From contig CAMNIH010000033.1 of the NCBI GenBank assembly GCA_946540365.1, positions 1 through 13,898 on the forward strand: a stretch of 13,898 bases of DNA, given 5' to 3'. The notes under the pieces were generated by a model, which saw only the letters and a list, made by a program, of their open reading frames with translations, did no database searches and was not told the origin of the DNA. Source of the DNA: an uncultured Bacteroidales bacterium (lineage in GTDB: Bacteria > Bacteroidota > Bacteroidia > Bacteroidales > P3). Shown here one piece after another: positions 7,460 to 13,898 of the stretch (position 1 is the first letter of the stretch; every line of letters begins with the position of its first letter). The position numbers and the translations under genes are program-made.

Positions 7460-7990
7460 ATGATGAAGAAGTTTGCAATGATTTGCCTTTTCGCCACGAT
7501 GGCGATGGTGGCAGGCGCACAGAGCGCAGAACAGCAGAAGAACGACGCCCCCGAGCACGGCGCCAAGATCCGTTTCGAGGAGATGGAGCACCAGTACGGC
7601 ACCATCCAGAAGGGTGGCAACGGCGACTGCGAGTTCACCTTCTGGAACGACGGCGACGAGCCGCTGATCCTGCAGACGGTGAAAGCCTCGTGCGGCTGCA
7701 CGACGCCCAAGTACACGCAGAAGCCCGTCATGCCGGGCCAGAAAGGCACCATCGGCGTCCACTACAACACGAACAACGTGGGTGGTTTCTCGAAGACCGT
7801 CACCGTCACCAGCAACGCGGTGAACAACCAGCGCGTGGTGCTGCGCATCAAGGGCACGGTGGCCCAGGACGGCAACAGCCAGCCGCAGCGTAACGCAGTG
7901 AACACCGCCAAACCCGTGCAGGGCGCTCCCGCCATGAAGGCCGAGCCCGCCAAGGCCGCCCCCGCCGGTCCCCAGCCGATCAAGAAATAA
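7460..7990 (+). CDS. DUF1573 domain exported protein
   Basis: A 176-residue protein with a signal peptide (MMKKFAMICLFATMAMVAGAQ). The body, residues about 35-135, is a DUF1573 Ig-like beta-sandwich. Diagnostic features are 'F...QYGTI..GG..ECEF'-like spacing, 'NDGDEPL.L..VKASCGCT' with the CGC motif at about 78-80, 'PGQKGTI.V.YNT...GGFSKTV.V.SNA' and 'VVLRIKGTV'. The family is abundant in Bacteroidota, is exported to the periplasm or surface, and has no agreed biochemical role. The C-terminal ~35 residues are a low-complexity Ala/Pro/Lys tail ending PQPIKK. Translation could begin at either of two adjacent ATGs (7460 or 7463). It is the first gene behind the 7349-7381 promoter and lies 21 bp upstream of the aminotransferase gene, so it probably leads the operon. 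Confidence 0.9.
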   Translation: MMKKFAMICLFATMAMVAGAQSAEQQKNDAPEHGAKIRFEEMEHQYGTIQKGGNGDCEFTFWNDGDEPLILQTVKASCGCTTPKYTQKPVMPGQKGTIGVHYNTNNVGGFSKTVTVTSNAVNNQRVVLRIKGTVAQDGNSQPQRNAVNTAKPVQGAPAMKAEPAKAAPAGPQPIKK

Positions 7991-8011
7991 ACCGCTTTAA
8001 ACCAGAAGACA

Positions 8012-9277
8012 ATGCCCAGAATATCGCACAAGGGACTGGAGCTCCCGCAGAGCGCCATCCGAAAACTGGTCCCCTTTGCCGACGCCACCAAGGCCCACGG
8101 CATCCACGTGTACCACCTGAACATCGGCCAGCCCGACATCGAGACCCCCAAGGGAGCGCTCGAGGCCCTGGCCAACACCAAGATCGACGTGCTGGCCTAC
8201 AGTCCCAGCGCCGGCTTCCAGAGCTACCGCGAGAAGCTCTGCCAGTACTACAAGAAGCACGGCATCGACATCACGCCGGAGCGCATCCTGGTGACCACCG
8301 GCGGCAGCGAGGCCCTGCAGATGGCCTTCACCTGCTGCCTCAACCCGGGCGACGAGATCATCATCCCCGAGCCCTACTACACAAACTACAACACGTTCGC
8401 CAAACTGTGCGACGCCAAGATCGTCACCGTGCCGAGCGACATCAAGACGGGCTTCGCCCTGCCGCTGGTGGACGACTTTGAGAAGTACATCACGCCCTAC
8501 ACGCGCGCCATCATGATCTGCAACCCGAACAACCCGACGGGCTACCTCTACAGCGAGAAGGATCTGTACGCCGTGGGCGCCCTGTGCAAGAAGTACGACC
8601 TGTACCTCTTTGCCGACGAGGTGTACCGCGAGTTCTGCTACGACGGCGAGAAGCACTTCAGCGTGCTGAACCTGCCGGGCTGCGAGAACAACGTGGTACT
8701 GTTCGACTCGGTGTCGAAGCGCTACAGCGCCTGCGGAGCCCGCGTGGGCTGCGTGATTACGCGTAACAGCGAGCTGTTCAGCGCCATGATGCGTCTGGCC
8801 CAGGCCCGCCTGTCGCCCCCGTCGTTCGGCCAGATCTTCGCCGAGGCGGCCATCGACACGCCGCAGGAGTACTTCGACGCCGTGATGAAGGAATATGTGG
8901 CCCGCCGCAACGTCATCGTGGAGGGCATCAACAAGATTCCGGGCTGCTTCTGCCCGACGCCGAAGGGTGCCTTCTACACGGTGTGCGAGCTACCCATCGA
9001 GGACAGCGACCACTTCTGCCAATGGCTGCTGACGGACTTCGAGTACAAGGGTGCCACGGTGATGCTGGCTCCGGCCACGGGCTTCTACAGCGATCCCGAG
9101 AAGGGGCGCCACCAGGTGCGCATCACCTACTGCCTCTGCATCGAGGACCTGAAGGCCGCCATGAAGTGCCTGGAGGAGGCCCTGAAGGTCTATCCGGGCC
9201 GCACCGACATCCACGAGACGAAGAAGGCGGCCAAGAAACCCGCCGCCAAGAAACCCGCCGCGCGCAAGAAAGCATGA
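8012..9277 (+). CDS. Class I/II PLP-dependent aminotransferase with H1-like basic tail
   Basis: A 421-residue fold-type I aminotransferase of the aspartate-aminotransferase superfamily, predicted cytosolic. Visible signatures are 'NIGQPDIETP' near the N-terminus, 'SPSAGFQSYREKL', 'TTGGSEALQMAF', NPNNPTG at 171-177, 'FADEVY' with the ring-nitrogen aspartate at D202, 'DSVSKRYSACGARVG' with the Schiff-base lysine K236, and the carboxylate-binding arginine in 'HQVRITYC' at R370. Substrate specificity cannot be read from these motifs; aspartate or another common amino acid is likely. The catalytic domain ends around 'LKVYPGRTDIHE'. After it comes a tail of about 18 residues rich in Lys, Ala and Pro (AAKKPAAKKPAARKKA), which resembles histone-H1/bacterial Hc1-like tails and is not part of the usual enzyme. 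The TGA overlaps the next gene's ATG (ATGA, 9274-9277). Confidence 0.92.
   Translation: MPRISHKGLELPQSAIRKLVPFADATKAHGIHVYHLNIGQPDIETPKGALEALANTKIDVLAYSPSAGFQSYREKLCQYYKKHGIDITPERILVTTGGSEALQMAFTCCLNPGDEIIIPEPYYTNYNTFAKLCDAKIVTVPSDIKTGFALPLVDDFEKYITPYTRAIMICNPNNPTGYLYSEKDLYAVGALCKKYDLYLFADEVYREFCYDGEKHFSVLNLPGCENNVVLFDSVSKRYSACGARVGCVITRNSELFSAMMRLAQARLSPPSFGQIFAEAAIDTPQEYFDAVMKEYVARRNVIVEGINKIPGCFCPTPKGAFYTVCELPIEDSDHFCQWLLTDFEYKGATVMLAPATGFYSDPEKGRHQVRITYCLCIEDLKAAMKCLEEALKVYPGRTDIHETKKAAKKPAAKKPAARKKA
9230..9259 (+). repeat. 15-bp tandem duplication encoding AKKPA repeats
   Basis: GCCAAGAAACCCGCC occurs twice in tandem (9230-9244 and 9245-9259) in the 3' end of the aminotransferase gene. 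It keeps the frame and encodes A-K-K-P-A twice. The exact DNA identity suggests a recent duplication or slippage-prone tract, so tail length may differ between strains. Confidence 0.85.
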
Positions 9278-9726
9278 CGCGCGAGGAACATAGACAGATG
9301 GTAATATGCTCCTGCATCGAACAGCAGGAGCATATTGCTTCTGTGGCCAAACAGGAGATGGACTCGGCGCAGCAGCAGAGCAACGACTACGGCGCCAACG
9401 TGGACCGCTACGACAGCTACCGCACCAAGATGATGCGCAGCCGCGACATGTATGCCAAGCAGCTGAGCAACGCCCTGGCCGGCATCCGCTACCTGCAGGA
9501 CCTGCTCAAAGAGCCGCCGCACGACGTGGTGGAACACGGGGCGGTGGTGGTCACCGACCGGCAGAACTTCCTGCTCAGCATCGGGGCAGGCAAATTCATG
9601 GTGGGCAACCGCGTCTTCTTCGCCATCTCGGCCCAGACCCCCATCTATGCGGCCCTGAAAGGCAAGCAGGTGGGCGACAGCATCATCTTCAACGGGCAGA
9701 CACAGACCATCAAGGAGGTGTTCTGA
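9274..9726 (+). CDS. GreA/GreB-like protein (small Bacteroidetes family, often labelled '3-oxoacyl-ACP synthase')
   Basis: A 150-residue protein. Residues about 1-80 are charged, Gln-rich and predicted to form an antiparallel coiled coil. Residues about 86-150 match the FKBP-like C-terminal domain of transcript-cleavage factors: 'GAVVVTDRQNFLLSIGAGK', then 'FFAISAQTPIYAALKGKQVGD' and 'FNGQTQTIKEVF'. This layout is the ~150-residue Bacteroidetes family frequently annotated as 3-oxoacyl-ACP synthase, but it has no thiolase features. By position, D44 and D47 in 'NVDRYDSYR' could correspond to the acidic tip of Gre factors (D41 and E44 in the E. coli proteins). A role at RNA polymerase is plausible but inferred. 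The start at 9274 overlaps the aminotransferase stop (ATGA), suggesting translational coupling, and gives the usual family length. A later ATG at 9358 would remove the first helix. Confidence 0.8.
   Translation: MTREEHRQMVICSCIEQQEHIASVAKQEMDSAQQQSNDYGANVDRYDSYRTKMMRSRDMYAKQLSNALAGIRYLQDLLKEPPHDVVEHGAVVVTDRQNFLLSIGAGKFMVGNRVFFAISAQTPIYAALKGKQVGDSIIFNGQTQTIKEVF
9303..9336. other. 13-bp perfect hairpin inside the 5' end of the Gre-like gene
   Basis: AATATGCTCCTGC (9303-9315) pairs perfectly with GCAGGAGCATATT (9324-9336) around an 8-nt loop, 30 nt into the coding sequence (codons about 10-21). No U-tract follows, so it is not a classical terminator. In mRNA it could affect elongation, stability or coupling of translation within the operon. 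Confidence 0.7.
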
Positions 9727-9748
9727 TCCCTTGGATTTATCATCCCCT

Positions 9749-10975
9749 ATGAGAACAGCGATGAGATACCTGAAAGTGATGGCTTGCCTGCTGGCAGGCT
9801 ATCTGCTTTTTGCGGCAGGGGCCTACGTGATGCCCCAGCGGGCTGTGGAGCGCAACGTGGTGAAGAGCCTGGAGCGGGGCGATCTGGCGAGCGACCAGCC
9901 CCGCGCCGTCCTGCCCCGCGTGCAGTGCCGGATGGACAACTACACCGACGCCATGATACTGAACCAGACGGTCGAGATGCGCAACATGAACCTGGCGGAC
10001 GGCACGCTGCTGCTGCCACGCCTCACCTGCGAACGGCTGCCGTTCGAGGAGCTGAGGGTGGCCGTGGGGATGGACACCGTGGCCGAGGGGGAGGCCCGCA
10101 CGGCCACCTATGCACGCTACTGGCACGGCAACACCTTCCTGACGCGCTATCTGCTTTGCTTCCTCGACTACCCCACCCTGCGGCTGTGGCTCTACATCGT
10201 GTCGTCGCTGCTGATGCTGTGGGGCGGCGCACTGCTGTGGCGACGCGGCGGATGGCAGCTGGCCACGGCGGTGGGCGTCGGCCTGCTGTGCTGCTACGTC
10301 TTCGTCATGCAGTTCTCGGTGCAGCTGGCCATGGTGCTGCTGATTGCCTTGGGGGGCATGATAGCCGTAGCCAAAGGGAAGAAGAGCGGCATGGTCTTCT
10401 TCGTCGTGGGGTCGCTGACGGCCTACTTCGACCTGCTGACGGCCCCGATGCTCACCCTGGGGCTGCCGCTGGTGGTGGCGTTGACGCTGCGCGACGACAA
10501 CAAGGTGCCCGGCGGCCTGCGGCAGCTGACGCTGATGTCGGCGCTGTGGGGCGCGGGCTACGGCATCACCTGGGTCGCCAAGTGGCTCATCGCCTCGCTG
10601 CTGACGAGCGAGCAGGTGCTGGCCGACGGCATCCACAACGTGGCCAACCGGTCGTCCGTCCTGGACGACCACTCGCGATGGGAAGCCCTGACGGCCAATA
10701 TGGACCTGCTACCCTGGAGCATCATCGTCATCGCCCTGGCGGCGATGGCAGTGACGGCATGCCTGCGCTGGCGGCGCGGCGGGGTGCCGAACTGGGGGAA
10801 GAGCGTGCCGCTGCTGGCCGTGGCGCTGATCCCCTGGCTGTGGTACCTGTTCACAGCCAACCATTCGTACCTGCACAACTGGTTCACCTACCGGGCACAG
10901 GCCGTCAGCATAGCGGCGCTGCTGCTGGCGGCAGGACAATTCATAACCCATACACCCAAAGAAGAGAAGACATGA
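9749..10975 (+). CDS. Polytopic membrane protein, possible GT-C-type glycosyltransferase
   Basis: A 408-residue integral membrane protein of no named family. A signal-anchor helix (residues about 8-28) is followed by a soluble loop of about 115 residues, presumably periplasmic. Eight to ten hydrophobic segments follow between about 145 and 398. The loop carries an acidic cluster, RMDNYTDAM (61-69), near its start. The last loop before the final helix reads NHSYLHNWFTYR (371-382), a polar His/Tyr/Arg-rich stretch. First-loop acidic residues combined with many helices fit the GT-C layout, in which the donor is a polyprenyl-phosphate sugar, but no signature is decisive. ATG 9749 is chosen because it leads straight into the helix; ATG 9761 is an alternative, and TTG 9731 is less likely. 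The TGA overlaps the ATG of the glycosyltransferase gene downstream (ATGA), strongly linking the two. A flippase or polymerase-like function is also possible. Confidence 0.75.
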   Translation: MRTAMRYLKVMACLLAGYLLFAAGAYVMPQRAVERNVVKSLERGDLASDQPRAVLPRVQCRMDNYTDAMILNQTVEMRNMNLADGTLLLPRLTCERLPFEELRVAVGMDTVAEGEARTATYARYWHGNTFLTRYLLCFLDYPTLRLWLYIVSSLLMLWGGALLWRRGGWQLATAVGVGLLCCYVFVMQFSVQLAMVLLIALGGMIAVAKGKKSGMVFFVVGSLTAYFDLLTAPMLTLGLPLVVALTLRDDNKVPGGLRQLTLMSALWGAGYGITWVAKWLIASLLTSEQVLADGIHNVANRSSVLDDHSRWEALTANMDLLPWSIIVIALAAMAVTACLRWRRGGVPNWGKSVPLLAVALIPWLWYLFTANHSYLHNWFTYRAQAVSIAALLLAAGQFITHTPKEEKT

Positions 10976-11892
10976 AGACAGCAGTACTGATCCCCTGCTA
11001 CAACGAAGCGAAAACCATAGGCAAGGTGGTGCGCGACTTCCGCGAGGCGCTGCCCGAGGCCGACATCTACGTGTACGACAACAACTCGACCGACGGCACG
11101 GCGGAGCTGGCGGCGGCAGCGGGTGCCATCGTGCGGCGCGAGCGGGCGCAGGGCAAAGGCAACGTGATACGGCGCATGTTCCGCGAGATCGACGCCGACT
11201 GCTATGTGATGGTGGACGGCGACGACACCTACCCTGCGCATCATGCACCGGCCATGGTGGACCAGGTGGTCAACCAGCAGGCCGACATGGTCATAGGCGA
11301 CCGCCTCTCGTCGACCTACTTCACCGAGAACAAACGCCCGTTCCACAACAGCGGCAACCGCTTGGTGCGGTTCCTGATCTGCCAGCTGTGGCACACCGAG
11401 GTGAAAGACATCATGACGGGCTACCGGGCCTTCAGCCGCGCCTTCGTGAAGCTGTTCCCCGTGATGAGCGGGCAGTTCGAGATCGAGACCGAGATGACGA
11501 TCCATGCCCTCGACAAACGCTTCCGGTTGGTGGAGGTCCCCATCGACTACCGCGACCGCCCCGAGGGGAGCGTGTCGAAACTGAACACCGTCGGCGACGG
11601 GCTGAAGGTGCTGCGCACCATAGTGACCCTCTTCAAGGAATACCGGCCGATGCGTTTCTTCGGCTGGCTGGCGGTGCTGCTGGCCGTGGTGGCCACGGTG
11701 GCGCTGATCCCAGTGCTGAGCGAATACTTCGCCACCGGGCTGGTACGGCGGTTCCCGACGCTCTTTGTGGCGCTGTTCATGTACCTCGCGGCCCTGCAGT
11801 CGCTCTTCACCGGCCTCTGCCTCGACGTGATGGTGGAGAAGGACCGCAAGCAGTACGAGCTAAGGCTGATCGACTACCAACAAAACCGATAA
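10972..11892 (+). CDS. Family 2 glycosyltransferase, polyprenyl-phosphate sugar synthase type (DPM1/GtrB-like)
   Basis: A 306-residue protein with a GT-A fold N-terminal domain: 'VLIPCYNEAKTIGKVV' (nucleotide-binding start), DNNSTDGT at 36-43, QGKGNVIR at 60-67, and the metal-binding DGDD at 82-85 followed by TYP. 'DIMTGYRAFSR' and the 'DYRDRPEGSVSKL' stretch near 192-204 are typical of dolichol/undecaprenyl-phosphate mannosyl- or glucosyltransferases. Two C-terminal membrane helices follow (about 227-247 and 262-282), as in GtrB and PglC-like partners of lipid carriers. The expected reaction is transfer of a sugar from a nucleotide sugar to a polyprenyl phosphate on the cytoplasmic face; the sugar cannot be told. 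It overlaps the preceding membrane-protein gene by 4 bp and sits 1 bp before the next, so the three probably act together. Confidence 0.9.
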   Translation: MKTAVLIPCYNEAKTIGKVVRDFREALPEADIYVYDNNSTDGTAELAAAAGAIVRRERAQGKGNVIRRMFREIDADCYVMVDGDDTYPAHHAPAMVDQVVNQQADMVIGDRLSSTYFTENKRPFHNSGNRLVRFLICQLWHTEVKDIMTGYRAFSRAFVKLFPVMSGQFEIETEMTIHALDKRFRLVEVPIDYRDRPEGSVSKLNTVGDGLKVLRTIVTLFKEYRPMRFFGWLAVLLAVVATVALIPVLSEYFATGLVRRFPTLFVALFMYLAALQSLFTGLCLDVMVEKDRKQYELRLIDYQQNR

Positions 11893-11893
11893 C

Positions 11894-13357
11894 ATGGATA
11901 CCCTCAAACGACTCTACAGCCGGTGCGTCGCCGACCGCTACCTTGTGCTGGGACACCTCTGCCTGATGGTGCTGATGGTGCTGGCGGTCGTCTACGCCAA
12001 CCAGCGGGTGCTACTGACCGATTCGGCCTATCAGGTGTTCTACGACATCAACCATCCGGGCGTGCTGATCAACGACAGCCGCTACACGATGGTGCTCACC
12101 CAGATCCTGCCCTGGATAGCCATCCACCTGCATGCGCCGCTCAAGGTGGTGATCGTCTCCTATTCCATATCATTCATCCTGGTGGGCTATGCCTGCTGGC
12201 TGATCACGGCCTACGCCATGAAGCAACGCAAGGCCGCCACGCTGATGCTCTTCGTGCTGCCTGCCATCGGCGGCACCTTCCTGCACTGCATCTCGGAGTC
12301 GTTCCAGCTGATGTTCTATGCGCCCATGCTCTACGGGTGGCTCTGCTGCCGACCCGACGAGGTGAAGGTGGGCCGCGCAGGCTACTACGCCATCCTGGCC
12401 CTGCTGGTCGCCATCACCTTCTTCATCTACCCGATGGCGGCGGTGTATATCGTCTTTGCCGCCGGATTCAAGCTCTTCGACGACGGACGGCTGCGATTCA
12501 CGGCGCCGCCGTTAGTCACCCTGGGGCTGCTGGCCGTCTACGCGGTGCTTTACGTGCTGATGGGCATGAGTGGCCACGACAGCGAGTTTGTCCCCACGGC
12601 CGAACGCCTGCGCTATGCGCTTACCCACTTCTTCACCCTCGGCAGCATCACGGTCTTCTACAAGCTGTTCTTCGGCTACTATCTGTTCCCCCTGCTGCTG
12701 CTGATCATCACTCTGGTGGGCTACGCGCGTCGCGGGCAGTGGCTCAAGATGGCCTACGTGGCGGCCTGTGTGGTGGGCTTCTTTGTGGCGGCGGTGATCA
12801 TCTATTGGGAGGGCGACAGCTACATCTCGCGCGAACGCTACTATATCCCCCTGTTTTTCATGATCGGTCTGGCCTTCCTCGAAGACGGGCTGCCCCGCTT
12901 CAGCCAACGGCAGCAGACGGTGTTCTTCGTGGTCTTCAGCGTCATGATGGTCTACTCGTTCGGCCGCATCGTGAACTATGTACACCGCTACCAGCCGCGC
13001 ATGGACGCCATCGCGGAGGTGTGCCGCATGGGCAACGAACAGGGCCAGCACAAGCTGTTGGTCACCCGCAGCACCGCTGAGGAGGTGTTTCCGCTCGACA
13101 TCTGGGGCCTGGCCCTCGAGTCGATGCTCCTCAGCGCCCAAGAGGGGCCGGAGCAGACGGTGACCATCTACAAGGAAGAGGATGATTTCGACCGCGCCAA
13201 TGCCGACCTGTACGACAACCCCGAGGTCTACGTGTCGGTCAACTGGTGGAAGCGCTGGGAGGTGAAAGAGCTCAACCCGCGCTATTTCCGTCTCCCCGCC
13301 CAGGGCTACAAGGAGCTGAAGAAAACAGAAGAGGGCTACGTTTTCGTAGCCCTCTGA
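11894..13357 (+). CDS. Polytopic membrane protein, possible GT-C-type glycosyltransferase
   Basis: A 487-residue protein of no named family. Helix 1 spans about residues 18-36. A first loop carries 'LLTDSAYQVFYDI' (40-52) and 'NDSRYTMVLTQ' (60-70), an acidic/Arg layout reminiscent of GT-C enzymes. About nine further hydrophobic segments follow up to residue 360. A late loop reads 'SYISRERYYIPL' (309-320). The last ~125 residues (about 361-487) are soluble and charged. The gene starts 1 bp after the glycosyltransferase stop, so the three genes are probably one functional unit, with this protein using the lipid-linked sugar. Substrate and acceptor are unknown. Its 3' end contains a hairpin that looks like the terminator of the convergent peptidase gene, so the last nine codons are constrained by RNA structure. 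It could alternatively be a polymerase- or flippase-like protein. Confidence 0.75.
   Translation: MDTLKRLYSRCVADRYLVLGHLCLMVLMVLAVVYANQRVLLTDSAYQVFYDINHPGVLINDSRYTMVLTQILPWIAIHLHAPLKVVIVSYSISFILVGYACWLITAYAMKQRKAATLMLFVLPAIGGTFLHCISESFQLMFYAPMLYGWLCCRPDEVKVGRAGYYAILALLVAITFFIYPMAAVYIVFAAGFKLFDDGRLRFTAPPLVTLGLLAVYAVLYVLMGMSGHDSEFVPTAERLRYALTHFFTLGSITVFYKLFFGYYLFPLLLLIITLVGYARRGQWLKMAYVAACVVGFFVAAVIIYWEGDSYISRERYYIPLFFMIGLAFLEDGLPRFSQRQQTVFFVVFSVMMVYSFGRIVNYVHRYQPRMDAIAEVCRMGNEQGQHKLLVTRSTAEEVFPLDIWGLALESMLLSAQEGPEQTVTIYKEEDDFDRANADLYDNPEVYVSVNWWKRWEVKELNPRYFRLPAQGYKELKKTEEGYVFVAL
13330..13355 (-). terminator. Terminator hairpin for the convergent M16 gene, inside the plus-strand coding end
   Basis: AGAGGGCTACG (13330-13340) pairs perfectly with CGTAGCCCTCT (13345-13355) around TTTT. 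Read on the minus strand, the stem is followed by TCTGTTTTCTTC, a fair T-rich tail. On the plus strand it is followed by GATGAGG, which is not T-rich. It therefore best serves transcription from the right, although it may also protect the 3' end of the plus transcript. The hairpin covers the last codons and the first base of the TGA of the 11894 gene. A weaker 6-bp stem (13366-13371 / 13377-13382) lies between the two genes. Confidence 0.75.
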
Positions 13358-13391
13358 TGAGGTGATCCGGCGCCATGCCGGAGATCAAGCC

Positions 13392-13898
13392 TTAGTAGCC
13401 GAAGATTTCGTCGAGCGTCAGCTTCTTCACTTTGCCGAACTTGCTCAGGGCGTCGAAGTCCATCTCGCTCTCCTTGCCGAGGATGAGGTAGGCTTTCTTC
13501 TGACCCTTGATGTGCTGCTGCTGGAAGTTCACCAGGTCCTGCATGGTCATCTTCTGGTAGGCCTTGAAGTTCTGCTTGCGCAGAGGCTCTTTCCAACCCA
13601 TCTGCTCGCAGTTGAGGTAGGCGCTGATGATGCCGAACTTGGTGGTGCGGGCAGTGCGGCTGCTGGAGAGCAGGGCGTCCTTAGCCAAGCGGAAGTTGGC
13701 TTCGGCCTGCGGCATGTCATCGAAGAGTTCCTCGTAGGCGTTCAGGGCGTCGAGCAGCTTGTCGTTCTGGGTGATGACATTGGCACTGTTGAAGAAGTAG
13801 CCGTCCTTGTCGCTGCCGTAGGTGTAGCGGCTGCTGGCGCTGTAGGCGAGGCTGCGCTTCTCGCGCATCTCCTGGAAGACGATGGCGTTCATCGAGCC
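13392..13898 (-). CDS. M16 family (insulinase-like) zinc metallopeptidase, C-terminal part
   Basis: The C-terminal 168 residues are visible; the gene continues beyond the right edge, so M at 13892 is internal. The visible part opens with 'GSMNAIVFQEMREKRSLAYSASSRY', the typical 'L...(L/I)F..(L/I)RE...LAYS' segment of the M16 C-terminal domain, which helps shape the substrate chamber and carries the conserved R/Y region. The zinc-binding HxxEH motif belongs to the N-terminal half and lies outside the window, so activity cannot be assessed. It ends '...KLTLDEIFGY' with TAA. The gene is convergent with the membrane-protein gene, and the 34-bp gap between stop codons contains a small hairpin. In Bacteroidota these enzymes are generally periplasmic, but the signal peptide is not visible here. 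Confidence 0.9.
   Translation of the reverse strand, partial: GSMNAIVFQEMREKRSLAYSASSRYTYGSDKDGYFFNSANVITQNDKLLDALNAYEELFDDMPQAEANFRLAKDALLSSSRTARTTKFGIISAYLNCEQMGWKEPLRKQNFKAYQKMTMQDLVNFQQQHIKGQKKAYLILGKESEMDFDALSKFGKVKKLTLDEIFGY

Noticed and set aside
8983..9273. Upstream in-frame extension of the Gre-like gene
   Set aside because: It overlaps the aminotransferase C-terminal region and has shadow composition. The family's usual length fits the start at 9274.
9731..9748. TTG start at 9731 for the first membrane protein
   Set aside because: ATG 9749 leads directly into the basic residues and first helix; a TTG start would add six residues with no support.
9784..10971. Upstream in-frame extension of the glycosyltransferase gene
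   Set aside because: The upstream part is an Arg/Gly/Ala-rich shadow of the membrane-protein gene. The GT2 fold begins exactly at ATG 10972.

Overview
The window looks like a chromosomal segment of a GC-rich member of the Bacteroidota, most likely order Bacteroidales. The evidence is a type IX secretion (T9SS) C-terminal sorting domain on a giant secreted protein, Bacteroidetes-style promoters (TTTG / TAnnTTTG), no strong Shine-Dalgarno sequences, and families typical of the phylum (DUF1573, SIMPL/DUF541, and the GreA-like family often mislabelled '3-oxoacyl-ACP synthase'). No rRNA, tRNA, insertion sequence, phage gene or CRISPR array is visible.

Layout. Positions 1-1406 (minus strand) hold the start of a SIMPL-domain protein, preceded in transcription by an exported protein of unknown function (249-1406). 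A 9-bp tandem repeat array lies between them, and a well-formed promoter sits only a few bases upstream of the first gene. Positions 1407-1835 are a divergent intergenic region with a 104-nt near-perfect palindrome built of 11-bp repeats, a pair of 15-bp direct repeats and a small hairpin. Positions 1836-7211 (plus) encode a 1791-residue cell-surface protein. It has five alternating fibronectin-III / jelly-roll (choice-of-anchor-J-like) modules, two further FN3 domains and a T9SS sorting domain. A strong terminator follows.

Positions 7460-13357 (plus) form a compact gene series, probably one transcription unit behind a promoter near 7349-7381. The order is a DUF1573 exported protein, a PLP aminotransferase with a histone-H1-like Lys/Ala/Pro tail, a GreA/GreB-like protein, a polytopic membrane protein, a polyprenyl-phosphate-type family 2 glycosyltransferase, and a second polytopic membrane protein. 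Two junctions are ATGA overlaps and another has a 1-nt gap. The last three genes look like a lipid-linked sugar module: a GT2 enzyme charging a polyprenyl phosphate, flanked by two possible GT-C-type membrane proteins. Positions 13392-13898 (minus) are the C-terminal part of an M16 (insulinase-like) peptidase. It converges on the operon, and its likely terminator hairpin lies inside the last codons of the opposing membrane-protein gene.

Most of the window is ordinary Bacteroidales gene content. The least explained items are the 104-nt palindromic 11-bp array, the phased GTTAA repeats, the H1-like tail on the aminotransferase, the 13-bp hairpin inside the Gre-like gene, and the membrane-protein/GT2/membrane-protein cassette.
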